Assembly: GCA_031413815.1 (NCBI GenBank)
Contig: JANOFU010000037.1
Span: 1-64,000, forward strand
From: JAGVSR01 sp031413815
GTDB taxonomy: Bacteria > Pseudomonadota > Alphaproteobacteria > Rhizobiales > Hyphomicrobiaceae
Length of the DNA: 64,000 nucleotides
Direction of reading: 5' to 3'
The notes beneath the pieces are model-generated. The model made no database searches, was not told the origin of the DNA, and was given only the letters and a program-made list of their open reading frames with translations. The translations under genes and the position numbers were made by a program. Below are positions 1-8,471 of this stretch, in pieces (position 1 is the stretch's first letter; every line of letters begins with the position of its first letter).

Positions 1-995
1 AGGCCACCGGCGGATCGCTCGACATTGGCCAGGAAGCCCTTCACCGGTCCAGCGCGTTTGCCAGCGCTGCGCGGTTCGGTGGTGCGAACCTCATCGCCGA
101 GCATGCCCAGAAGTTCTTCACCGCGTTCGTTGCGCACCAGCAACCATTGCTCGCCCTCGCCACCCATGTAGCCGACTGTGATGTCTGACAGAACATTGGT
201 ATAGTCGACGCACGTGCGGCAGGTGAGCGGAAAGAAATCGGGTGGTAGTTTCGAGATGGGCAACAGAAGAAACGGAATTTCCTTGCGTCGGCCATCCGTG
301 AAGCGAAGCTCGACGTGATAGTCCGCGCGGAATTCAAGGTACGTGATTGTCGTGGGGTCTTCAGCCAGCAGCGCCAAAAACTCGTGGAAGCGATCGGTGG
401 TGGTGTTGTCCGAGCACGGCGTGCCGATCACATAAAGCCGCTCGAAGCCCAGTTCCTTTTCGAGCGCTCGAAGCGCATAGACTTGGCAAGGAATGCCGAT
501 GATCGCCAGCCGCTTGTAGCCCTGAGCGCGGGCCGGCTCGAGCATCGCCAGCAACGGCGCATATCCCATCCGCATGCCACGGCATTGCGCCATGCCCTCC
601 GCTGAAGTCACGAGCACAGGCATGGGCCGCCAGCGATCGTTGGGATCAGGCGCCATAGCTAGCACGGCATCGACCTGCCCGGTTTCGAGCAGCCGTTCGG
701 CGAGCCGCGTGGCGATGCCCGTCCACTGGGCGCCGTCTCGCGGCGCGATCAGACTGGCGCGCACCATCCGCTTGAAGGGGCCGAAGTAGACTTCGTCGGT
801 ACGGGCCGCATCGCGGGCCCGCCCGTGGACCTGCGTTTCAAGGGTTGGATAGTCCGGTTGAATGAACTGACAAGCGCGGCCGCAGCGCTTGTGATCTTCC
901 ATGCGCGAGACGCCGCAATCGGTGCACAACTCGCGGGGCGGGCCTTCGGAGAGCGGCGGGGCCCACACGGTTGGCAACTGAGGTGACGGCGGCAT
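1..995 (-). CDS. bciB: BciB-type FeS/flavin vinyl reductase (F420 hydrogenase beta-subunit family), 3'-truncated by window edge
   Basis: The reading frame starts at the ATG at 995 and stays open to the left edge (331 codons visible). Family knowledge: this F420-hydrogenase/dehydrogenase beta-subunit family includes BciB, the ferredoxin-dependent 8-vinyl reductase of (bacterio)chlorophyll synthesis, and the related 7-hydroxymethyl-chlorophyll reductase. Seen: an N-terminal cysteine cluster, Cys24-x2-Cys27-x10-Cys38-x3-Cys42, suited to a [4Fe-4S] cluster; the motif IIGIPCQVYALRAL; the later GTPCSDNTT; and a CRTCVDYTN cysteine pair followed by DITVGYMGG, all typical of this family. It is the only photosynthesis-type gene in the window, so a pigment gene cluster may continue to the left. 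The exact substrate is inferred. Confidence 0.82.
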   Translation of the reverse strand, partial: MPPSPQLPTVWAPPLSEGPPRELCTDCGVSRMEDHKRCGRACQFIQPDYPTLETQVHGRARDAARTDEVYFGPFKRMVRASLIAPRDGAQWTGIATRLAERLLETGQVDAVLAMAPDPNDRWRPMPVLVTSAEGMAQCRGMRMGYAPLLAMLEPARAQGYKRLAIIGIPCQVYALRALEKELGFERLYVIGTPCSDNTTTDRFHEFLALLAEDPTTITYLEFRADYHVELRFTDGRRKEIPFLLLPISKLPPDFFPLTCRTCVDYTNVLSDITVGYMGGEGEQWLLVRNERGEELLGMLGDEVRTTEPRSAGKRAGPVKGFLANVERSAGG

Positions 996-1066
996 GAGTG
1001 CTGGTGGCCTGCTGCTGAGAAGGATCAGCGCTCGTTGGACCACGTCTTGACGGCGGCGCAAACAGG

Positions 1067-1100
1067 AAAAAAGCCCCCTCTGTGGGGTCAGAGGGGGCTT
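1067..1100 (-). terminator. Rho-independent terminator after the 61-codon ORF
   Basis: Perfect 10-bp stem (AAGCCCCCTC / GAGGGGGCTT) with a 10-nt loop. Read on the minus strand it is followed by a run of six T. It separates the small ORF at 1127-1312 from bciB, so the small ORF has its own transcript end. Confidence 0.85.
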
Positions 1101-1126
1101 ATCAAACGCTGGGGACGTGGGGAGAG

Positions 1127-1312
1127 CTAGTGGGGAGGACTAAGGTGAAGCACGTGCGCGTGAGTTAGAGCGGCTTTGGCTGGCTGGCCCTGCAGGAGTG
1201 AGCCGATCAGAAATCCCGTGGCCAACGCGAAACAAACAAAGGCCAAGACCTTCGCCCACCGTGAGGAGGGACCGCCGATCAGTTTGTCTGCTTGCAGATC
1301 CATGCGGGGCAC
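1127..1312 (-). CDS. Small single-span membrane protein, unknown
   Basis: A 61-codon ORF starting at GTG 1312 (alternative ATG at 1303). It has a basic N-terminus, one hydrophobic span (about residues 20-40) and a short His-rich tail ending LHLSPPH. No family is recognised. Its small size, single span and position between bciB and a ThDP enzyme recall accessory or antenna-type polypeptides, but it does not match the light-harvesting alpha or beta pattern. A strong terminator lies 27 bp downstream, which is the main support for expression. No clear ribosome-binding site is visible, so coding status is uncertain. Confidence 0.45.
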   Translation of the reverse strand: MPRMDLQADKLIGGPSSRWAKVLAFVCFALATGFLIGSLLQGQPAKAALTHAHVLHLSPPH

Positions 1313-1452
1313 CGGATTGAACTAAGCGACGCGCTTCAGTTGACACAAAATTAGCCGATAACGTTTCGTTAGTCCAGAAAAGCAAGACGTCATAGATAAC
1401 TGCGCATCGCGCAGATTCATACTTTTTCAACGAAGATGACTCAAAGGTTAAG

Positions 1453-3126
1453 TCATGTGCCGTTGCTGGACGCGTGCTTGGCAATGGCGCGGATTTGCGA
1501 CAGCGTCGCTTGCGGTGTGATGGCCTCGGGATCAATCTTCACATCGATAACGACAGGCAGGGGATTGTCGAGTGCCTCTTCGAAGATGCGGGCGAAGTCT
1601 TCTGTCCGCTCGATAGTGTAGCCCCGCGCGCCATAGCTGCGCGCCAGCGCCGCAAAATCCGGATTGACGAGGCTCGTGCCGCTGACGCGCTCTGGGAACG
1701 ACCGCTCCTGGTGCATGCGGATGGTGCCGAACATGCCGTTGTTGGCGACAATCACGACGAGGGCCAAACCGTATTGGACCGCAGTGCCAAGTTCCTGTCC
1801 CGTCATCTGAAAACAGCCATCACCTGCGAAGCACACAACTTTGCGCTGTGGATCGGCGATTTTGGCCGCGATCGCGGCGGGCAAACCGTAGCCCATGGAA
1901 CCGGACGATGGTGCCAAGCTCGTGCGGTAGCCTTTGTAGTTGGTATAGCGGTGCACGAACTGACCGTAGTTTCCAGCACCACTGGTGATGATCGCGGATT
2001 CCGGCAATCTGTTTGAAACGGCCCGAACGATCTCTTCGAATTGCACGGCACCGGGCGTCGCGATGGGCCGATGGGTTGCTTCGAAAGCAGAGCGCAGGTC
2101 GCGCCGGAACGTCGACCAGGCGCGCTGCTGCGGCGGCTCGATGGTGCGCAGCTGTTCAGCGAACCCGGCGGACGACGCGGCAACGGACAGCTGGGCGCGC
2201 ACGCCGTCCTTGGGATTGAGACCGCCGGGGTGAATGTGAATGATAAATTGATCGGGATCGGGGCTCTTGATCAGTTGCCAGCCGTTTGTCGCGATGTCGT
2301 CGAGCGGCGCACCCAGGACAATTAGCAGATCTGACGCCCGGATGCTGCCCGCCAGGCGTTGATCAATGGCGATGCCGACGTGGCCGGCATAACAGGGATG
2401 GCGATTGTCGACGTAGTCCTGGCAGCGGAAGGCAGCAGCGACCGGAAGATCGAAGCGGATGGCGAAGGCTTGCACGGTGTCCTGCACGTCTTTCGACCAG
2501 CCAGGACCACCCACAATCATCAAGGGCTGCTGGGCTGACGCGATGCGCGCTTCAATCTCGCGCATGACTGCCGTTGACGGCTCGCTGCGTGTCATGGCAA
2601 CAGGGGCCGCGTCGCGAATGTCGGCCGTTTCCATCAGCACGTCTTCGGGCAGTCCGATGACCACAGGACCAGGCCGGCCCGATGTTGCCAGTTCAAACGC
2701 GCGCGAAACAAATTCCGGAATACGGCGCGGAGTGAGCACCACATCGACAGATTTAGCGATGCTGCCGAACAGCGCCTGCAAGTCAAATTCCTGAAACGCA
2801 CTGCGGCCAATCATGGCGCGGCTCGGCAACCCGACAAACAAGATCATCGGCGTTTGATCCTGCTGGGCCACGTAAACGCCTGAGACGGCATTGGCCGCAC
2901 CCGGCCCGCGCGTGCAGAAGGCAATGCCCGGACGGCCCGTCAATTTGCCGGTGGCTTCCGCCATCATCGCCGCGCCGCCTTCGTGACGGCAGATCACGGT
3001 GCGGATGGCGTTGGTTTCAAACAAGCCATCGAGGGCCGCCAGATAGCTCTCGCCGGGGACCAAAAACACGCTTTGGACGCCTTGGAGAACAAGTTGATCA
3101 ATAAGTAGTTTTCCGCCGTGACGCAT
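1453..3126 (-). CDS. Thiamine-diphosphate-dependent enzyme, acetolactate synthase-like large subunit
   Basis: A 557-residue protein with the three-domain layout of the ThDP decarboxylase/acetolactate synthase family. The N-terminal PYR domain carries the activating Glu in CRHEGGAAMMAEA (about residue 50). A central domain spans about 185-330. The C-terminal PP domain has the cofactor motif GDG (FAGDGCFQM) followed by ANNGMFG. Members make or break C-C bonds next to carbonyls (acetolactate synthase, oxalyl-CoA decarboxylase, sulfopyruvate or benzoylformate decarboxylases). No small regulatory subunit (IlvH) is adjacent, so a dedicated ilvB is unlikely and the substrate cannot be named. Start ATG 3126; AAGGAG lies somewhat far upstream (13 nt). 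Confidence 0.85.
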   Translation of the reverse strand: MRHGGKLLIDQLVLQGVQSVFLVPGESYLAALDGLFETNAIRTVICRHEGGAAMMAEATGKLTGRPGIAFCTRGPGAANAVSGVYVAQQDQTPMILFVGLPSRAMIGRSAFQEFDLQALFGSIAKSVDVVLTPRRIPEFVSRAFELATSGRPGPVVIGLPEDVLMETADIRDAAPVAMTRSEPSTAVMREIEARIASAQQPLMIVGGPGWSKDVQDTVQAFAIRFDLPVAAAFRCQDYVDNRHPCYAGHVGIAIDQRLAGSIRASDLLIVLGAPLDDIATNGWQLIKSPDPDQFIIHIHPGGLNPKDGVRAQLSVAASSAGFAEQLRTIEPPQQRAWSTFRRDLRSAFEATHRPIATPGAVQFEEIVRAVSNRLPESAIITSGAGNYGQFVHRYTNYKGYRTSLAPSSGSMGYGLPAAIAAKIADPQRKVVCFAGDGCFQMTGQELGTAVQYGLALVVIVANNGMFGTIRMHQERSFPERVSGTSLVNPDFAALARSYGARGYTIERTEDFARIFEEALDNPLPVVIDVKIDPEAITPQATLSQIRAIAKHASSNGT

Positions 3127-3340
3127 GGGGTGAGGCCCGCTCCTTGTCCATTGCCTTGGTTGTAAGTCCAGCCATGGGAGCGCGATAGCGGATTTGCCGA
3201 ACTGGGTTGACGCGATCGCCCGGGGATTACGGGGGCTTGCGTCTGGTGGGGTGGAGATGCCGCCTTATGGTTTGGGATGTCACTCGCGATTCGGCCTTAC
3301 CGGCGTGGGGGTGCTGGCTTTGCGCCTGTGTGGAGATTGA

Positions 3341-5203
3341 ATGCGCCATTGGTTTACCCGGAACGGTCTGGCGGGGCTTGGCCGCGACCTGCCCTTTGCT
3401 GCTTTGGCGCTGCTGCTGGGTTTTGCCGGCATGGCCGCTTCTGCGCGCGCTGAATCGCGCATCGCACTTGTCATCGGCAATAGCGCTTATGCAACCCGGC
3501 CACTCGCCAATCCGCGCCGCGACGCTGAACTGATGGTGGCCACGCTGCGCGGGGTCGGTTTTGAGGTCTCGGCTCTGTATGACGGCGATCAGGCGGCGAT
3601 GAAAAGGGCCATCCTCGATTTTGGGCGGCGCTTGAGGACCACCGATAGCGTTGGCTTGTTCTACTACGCCGGGCACGGCGTGCAGGTGGACGGCGAGAAC
3701 TTTCTCATCCCCGTTGGCGCCGACATCAAAGACACCGAAGAAGTTGCCATCAGCGGTGTCAACGTCAGCGAACTCTTGAAGACGATGGAACGCGCAGCAA
3801 GCCGCCTCAATATTGCGGTGCTGGACGCGTGCCGAGACAATCCGTTTCCAGCCTCATCGCGCACTCTGGCGCGAGGTCTTGCACCAGTGACGGCGCCATC
3901 GGGAACGCTGATGGCCTACGCAACGGCGCCTGGCCAGGTCGCGCTCGACGGCACCGGCACCAACAGTCCCTACACGGCAGCCCTGGTCAAGGCGATCCCG
4001 CTCGAAGGCGTCGCGCTCGAAGAAGTGTTCCGCCGGGCCCGCCGCCAGGTTCTTGAAGCGACCAACGGACGGCAAACGCCGTGGGAGCATTCGTCTCTGA
4101 CAGGAGAATTCTTCTTTAAGCCGAAGGTGGCGCGTCCCGAGGCGACATCACGCAACGACGATGAAACCGGTCCGGCGGACGACGCGCGCATGACAGAGAT
4201 TGCCGCGTGGGACAAGATCAAAACGTCGGCGGAGGCCGCAGCTTTTCGCCGGCATCTTGATGCCTATCCGGATGGCATCTTCACGGAAGTCGCGCTGGTG
4301 CGGATCGCCAAACTCGAGGTGAAGACGCTGCCGTGGAGCTGGACGTTCAACAAGAACGAGGTGGTGACCGGTTCGACTCGCGGCAAGGGTGACGGTGAGT
4401 TCGAGCGAGCGATTGCACTTGATGGTCCAACGGCCACTCCGGCTCAACTGGCTGAGGCCGCAAGCCTCTACAAGTCCTCAGCTGAGGTGGGCATGCCCGC
4501 CGCCATGTACGAGCTAGGCCGCGCTTATGACAAAGGCCGCGGCGTGCCGCGCGACATCGCGCAGGCAGCGCTCTGGTACCGGCGTGCAGCTGATCTCGAT
4601 CATCCCGCCGCGATGGCGTCGCTGGCGACGATGTATGAATTTGGCGAGGGCGTGCCGGGCGACTTGGCGGAGGCGATGCGGCTGTATCAGCTCAGCGCAG
4701 ACAAGGGCGATGCGCACGCGATCACCAGCTTGGCTTACCTCTATGCTGAGGGGAAGGGCGTCGCGCGCAATCCGCTGCAAGCTCGTGCACTCTATGGGCG
4801 GGCAGCCGACAAAGGTCAGCCGCGTGCGATGTACAATCTGGCGCTGCTGCATTTGAAGGGCATCGGCGGGCCCCAGGATTTCGCGCAAGCCGTCGGCTGG
4901 CTCAAGGCCGCGGGTGACAAAGGCCACAAAGGCGCCATGCGGGAATTGGCGGTTCTCTATGATGAGGGCCGGGGCGTGGCGCGAAGCCCTGCTCTGGCAG
5001 CTGAACTCCTTTTGAGAGCTTATCACGGTGGGGATCCGCAGGCGCGGTCGGACCTGCAAAACCGGCCTGAGACGTGGAGTGTTGCCACGCGGCGCGAACT
5101 GCAGCGCAAGCTCACGGCGCGCGGACTTTATGACGGGCGCGTGACCGGTGTGATGGACGCGCGGACGCGCACGGCACTCGACCAGATGGCGTCTAGCCAA
5201 TGA
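3341..5203 (+). CDS. Exported caspase-family protease with Sel1 repeats and C-terminal peptidoglycan-binding domain
   Basis: 620 residues. A signal peptide ends near residue 37 (ARA-ES). A caspase-like (peptidase C14) domain follows (about 39-265), with the catalytic His in YYAGHG (His112) and Cys in LDACRDNPF (Cys164), so it looks catalytically competent. At least five Sel1/TPR-like repeats (about 380-570, pattern AMYELGRAYDKGRGV) form a protein-interaction solenoid. The last about 40 residues (RRELQRKLTARGLYDGRV...) match a peptidoglycan-binding type 1 fold. The likely location is the periplasm. The next gene, a haem-motif/DUF4384 protein, is on the same strand about 100 bp away; DUF4384 domains often accompany caspase-like proteins, so a joint role is plausible. 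The substrate is unknown. Confidence 0.85.
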   Translation: MRHWFTRNGLAGLGRDLPFAALALLLGFAGMAASARAESRIALVIGNSAYATRPLANPRRDAELMVATLRGVGFEVSALYDGDQAAMKRAILDFGRRLRTTDSVGLFYYAGHGVQVDGENFLIPVGADIKDTEEVAISGVNVSELLKTMERAASRLNIAVLDACRDNPFPASSRTLARGLAPVTAPSGTLMAYATAPGQVALDGTGTNSPYTAALVKAIPLEGVALEEVFRRARRQVLEATNGRQTPWEHSSLTGEFFFKPKVARPEATSRNDDETGPADDARMTEIAAWDKIKTSAEAAAFRRHLDAYPDGIFTEVALVRIAKLEVKTLPWSWTFNKNEVVTGSTRGKGDGEFERAIALDGPTATPAQLAEAASLYKSSAEVGMPAAMYELGRAYDKGRGVPRDIAQAALWYRRAADLDHPAAMASLATMYEFGEGVPGDLAEAMRLYQLSADKGDAHAITSLAYLYAEGKGVARNPLQARALYGRAADKGQPRAMYNLALLHLKGIGGPQDFAQAVGWLKAAGDKGHKGAMRELAVLYDEGRGVARSPALAAELLLRAYHGGDPQARSDLQNRPETWSVATRRELQRKLTARGLYDGRVTGVMDARTRTALDQMASSQ

Positions 5204-5306
5204 TTGCCGGGCATCTGTCACTGTGACAAGCCAAGAAGATGGCAGTGATCCTGTGGCGGCAGAACCCTAGTAACGGTTGCCTCGCGCCGCTATTTTCCCG
5301 GGCACC

Positions 5307-6950
5307 ATGAGTTTGGGTGATCGTTACGCACGGGCAGGCGCGGGACGCCGGATGAGCGCTCACGCATTGCGGTGGCGGCGTGCAGCGGTCTGTGCTGCCG
5401 CTGTTGCCTTGGGATGTATGGGTGCTGCGCCGACAACACTCGCTCAGGATCATTATGCCGTACAAGCGCGTGACGTGCTGGCCCGCCATTGCGCCCGGTG
5501 CCACGATGCTGACCAACTTGAGAATCCGCCAGCCAAAGGACTGCTCGGCAACATTCTCGATGTCGAGGCAATCGCGCGCCAGCCGCATCTGATCCGCGCT
5601 GGCGATCCCGACGCGTCGCGGCTCTACCAGATCATGCTCAGCCGCCACCGGCCACTCGATGCGTTCTTCGGTCCGGTACCCGGGCCGTCTTTGAGTGAAA
5701 TCCAAAATGTGCGCGATTGGATTGCGGGCATAACGCCTGCAGACAACCTGGCGTGCAAAGATCGTGATCCTGTGACGGCAGCGGACGTGGCGCGCGACAT
5801 CAAAGGCTGGCGCAAGAGCTTTGCCAAATCCGCGCCGAATGACGTCCGGTTTGTGTCTCTTGCCCACCTCTACAATGCGTGCGTGTCCGATGAACACTTG
5901 GCGGCGTACCGCGCAGCGGTGACTGCACTCGTGGCCGGACTATCGAAGTCGCCGCAAACGCCCGCCATTGATGTGTTCAGTGACAGCAGCACGCTGCTGG
6001 CGTTGAGGCCGAAGGAAGCAGGTTGGTCGCTTGAAGACTGGGATCAATTGGCAGGTGTCGCGGCCGGAGCTGTGATCGATGGGGATCAGTTCGCTGCACG
6101 AGTGCAAGGGCGGCCAGACATCTACACAGCATCGCGCGCCACTGAGGTGTTGGCGGCCAGCAGCACGCCGGCCGTTGCCGGCCTCGATGCAGTAACGGCT
6201 CTGGCCGCCGAGTATCTTCGCGACGTGCCGTTGGAGCGCGCGGCTGCGGAAGCCGGGGCACTGGCCGCGAAGTTTGATGTGCGGCTTGCCAGCGTCAAAG
6301 GTGACACCGCCGCGCTGGCCCACCGCCTGAGGCAGGGGCCTCTACCGCGCGCGGAGTGGCAAGCGTTGCGCGCTAATCTGGACGATGCGAAGGGTTTGGC
6401 TGAGCAGGCAGCGTCACCAGGTGGGCCAATGAGCGGTGCCCTGCGCGTGTCGTTGTGGAGCGAGGCAACGGCATTCAAACAGGGTGATCTGCTGACCGTA
6501 AACGCGCAAGCCACGGCCGATTGCTATCTGACCATCATCGCCGTCGAACCCAACGGCCAGGCGACAGTCTTGTTTCCCAATGACTTTGAACAGGACAACC
6601 GGTTGACAGCGGGCCGCGCGATCTCAGTTCCCGCGAGTGGAGCCCAATATCTATTGCGTCTCGACAAACCAGGAAGCCAGGGGCTCGTTGGGATTTGCCA
6701 CGCCAACGCCAAGCGCCCGGAAGGCATCGGGCATGATTTCGAACGCCAGAGGTTTACATCGCTCGGGGACTGGCGGGCGTTTCTGGCGACATCGAACGAG
6801 AAGGAAGCCGAGTATCAGCGCATCGAAGAGAACGGCCGCAAATTCCGGGCACGCCGCCGCGGAGCTGATGCGCCAGAGAAGCCTGCAGAACAGCTTCCCG
6901 TCGGCACAGAGAATGAAGGCCGGGCTGGGTTGTCAATTGAGGTCAGGTAA
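5307..6950 (+). CDS. Exported protein with N-terminal haem c motif and DUF4384 domain
   Basis: Start placed at ATG 5307; ATG 5352 would leave a cleaner signal peptide (MSAHALRWRRAA... ending near TLAQD), and TTG 5277 is also in frame. Directly after the signal peptide is a haem c-binding motif CARCH in a short cytochrome-like domain (LARHCARCHDADQ ... GLLGNILDVEAI), as in planctomycete-type and surface cytochromes. The middle (about 190-380) is Ala-rich and helical with no recognised family. The C-terminal 120 residues match DUF4384 (LRVSLWSEATAFKQGD ... DCYLTIIAVEPNG), a beta-rich domain often linked to caspases and surface proteins. Function unknown; probably periplasmic and coupled to the upstream caspase gene. 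Confidence 0.75.
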   Translation: MSLGDRYARAGAGRRMSAHALRWRRAAVCAAAVALGCMGAAPTTLAQDHYAVQARDVLARHCARCHDADQLENPPAKGLLGNILDVEAIARQPHLIRAGDPDASRLYQIMLSRHRPLDAFFGPVPGPSLSEIQNVRDWIAGITPADNLACKDRDPVTAADVARDIKGWRKSFAKSAPNDVRFVSLAHLYNACVSDEHLAAYRAAVTALVAGLSKSPQTPAIDVFSDSSTLLALRPKEAGWSLEDWDQLAGVAAGAVIDGDQFAARVQGRPDIYTASRATEVLAASSTPAVAGLDAVTALAAEYLRDVPLERAAAEAGALAAKFDVRLASVKGDTAALAHRLRQGPLPRAEWQALRANLDDAKGLAEQAASPGGPMSGALRVSLWSEATAFKQGDLLTVNAQATADCYLTIIAVEPNGQATVLFPNDFEQDNRLTAGRAISVPASGAQYLLRLDKPGSQGLVGICHANAKRPEGIGHDFERQRFTSLGDWRAFLATSNEKEAEYQRIEENGRKFRARRRGADAPEKPAEQLPVGTENEGRAGLSIEVR

Positions 6951-7023
6951 AGTGCGGGTTTAGGGTGTTGGGTTTAGGGTCCCGGTGATCGCGTTCTCGC
7001 AACAGAACCAACACATCGCCGTC

Positions 7024-7183
7024 CGTCATCCCGCACGAAGCGCGTCCTCTTGCGCGCGAGATGCAGGACCCAGCGTCAAATGTGCCGAAGGCTCGGTCAT
7101 TTTTTGTGGGCTACGCCCAATTCTCTCCTGGGTCCCGGCGCGCGCTCGGGCCAGTGCAATGCCCGAGCTTGGCCGGGATGACG
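7024..7183. repeat. Dispersed palindromic repeat, copy 1
   Basis: A roughly 160-bp element bounded by GTCATCCCG and CGGGATGAC, with internal inverted GGACCCAG and CTGGGTCC blocks. It fills most of the gap between the DUF4384 gene and the convergent yeeE-like gene. Its reverse complement aligns along its length with the element at 36739-36885. This is the widespread alphaproteobacterial intergenic repeat type. Confidence 0.8.
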
Positions 7184-7208
7184 GAGCGATTGAGTGGACG
7201 GCTGTCGT

Positions 7209-8294
7209 TTATGCCCAGCGTTCCAGCGCTTTGAGGCCGAGGATTGCGCCGCCGATAATGGCGGCGACGGCCAACAGCGAGCCGATCGCCAGCGTCGAGA
7301 CACCGGTGACGCCTTGGCCTATGGAACAGCCGAGTCCCATGACGCCGCCAATGCCCATGAGAGCGGCGCCGCTGATGTGGCGCACGGTGTCGCTGGCATC
7401 AGCGAAAGTCGCCACGCGAAATGACTGCGTCGCAATGGCGATGAGAAAACTGCCGAGCACCGCGCCGAACACGGTCGCGGCACCAAAGCCCGGCATGCGC
7501 TGCGCGGTGAACCGTTGCAGCCAATCAAAAGCGTCGGCCGTCGGGCGGATGAACGTCAGCGAGGCGGGTGGCGCAGCCGGCACCACCGCCATCTCATCGA
7601 AGGCAAGCCCGGTCAGCGCCCATCCGGCAACGACGAGTAGTCCAAGGATCACACCCGACATGAGATGTCTGCCTGACAAACGAAAGTCACGGCTTGCCAA
7701 TGTAACGCCCATCAGGGCTAGCCCGGCAATCACAGCCACCAGCATGCGCGAGAAAACGGGGTCAGATGCAAGGCTCATCGCCATTGCATCACCCATGCCT
7801 TGACGGGCCATCGGCAACGGCATCGCCGTCGCTGCTTCGAGATCTGCGCGCAGCGGACCGATCAACCCGCCGAGGGCCATATGTGCGAACAATCCTATCA
7901 TCAACAAAGTGAGAGCCGAGCGCAGATCGCCACCGCCCGCGCGCACGAGATTGCGGCTGGTGCAGCCGCCGGCGAGCGCCATGCCGAAGCCAAACATCGC
8001 GCCGCCGAGCAAGCTGCCAGCCCAGTTGAGCCGCGGGCGCAGGTACATGGTGCGTGACATGTCCGTGACGCCCGCTGCGTCGAGGGCCGCGACGCCGAGA
8101 ATAGCGACGGCGGCTGCAAGGCCCCACGCGCGCAAGCGGCGCGTGTCGCCCAGATTGATCCAGTCCGAAATGGCGCCGAGCGTGCAAAAGCCGGTGCGCT
8201 GCGCCATGGCGCCAAACAGAACACCGATGCCAAGCCCACCAAGCGCGAGCGCTTCGGGTGCGTGGGCAGAGACGAAGTCGCGCAGCGCGGTCAT
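7209..8294 (-). CDS. YeeE/YedE (TsuA-type) sulfur-compound transporter
   Basis: 361 residues from ATG 8294, which has a good ribosome-binding site (GAGGAAGAG, 7 nt upstream). Multi-pass inner-membrane protein of the YeeE/YedE family, whose characterised member TsuA imports thiosulfate through a chain of conserved cysteines. Seen: cysteines in the three expected motifs, QRTGFCTLG, LAGGCTSRNLVRAGGG and GLGCSIGQGVTG. The length suits a full, unsplit transporter with repeated halves. No TusA-like gene is adjacent (one lies at 31.2 kb). The gene is convergent with the DUF4384 gene and divergent from the TIR-WD40 gene. The exact substrate (thiosulfate, another sulfur species or selenium) is inferred. 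Confidence 0.85.
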   Translation of the reverse strand: MTALRDFVSAHAPEALALGGLGIGVLFGAMAQRTGFCTLGAISDWINLGDTRRLRAWGLAAAVAILGVAALDAAGVTDMSRTMYLRPRLNWAGSLLGGAMFGFGMALAGGCTSRNLVRAGGGDLRSALTLLMIGLFAHMALGGLIGPLRADLEAATAMPLPMARQGMGDAMAMSLASDPVFSRMLVAVIAGLALMGVTLASRDFRLSGRHLMSGVILGLLVVAGWALTGLAFDEMAVVPAAPPASLTFIRPTADAFDWLQRFTAQRMPGFGAATVFGAVLGSFLIAIATQSFRVATFADASDTVRHISGAALMGIGGVMGLGCSIGQGVTGVSTLAIGSLLAVAAIIGGAILGLKALERWA

Positions 8295-8471
8295 CAACAC
8301 TCTCTTCCTCGCACAGCGCCCAGAAACCGGCACCACGCCCGGCAACGTCGCCGATTTGGGGGCGACTGAGCAAGGGCCGTTGCGTGCCCCTCGAAACACA
8401 CTTGACGGGTTCTACAACACGGTGTGTTCTGCAGTTATTGCGCGTTGCTGATTATTGTCTGGGGTCATTGC

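Noticed and set aside
1474..2016. Plus-strand frames opposite the ThDP enzyme
   Set aside because: No family resemblance; the minus strand encodes a complete ThDP enzyme with GDG and catalytic Glu motifs.
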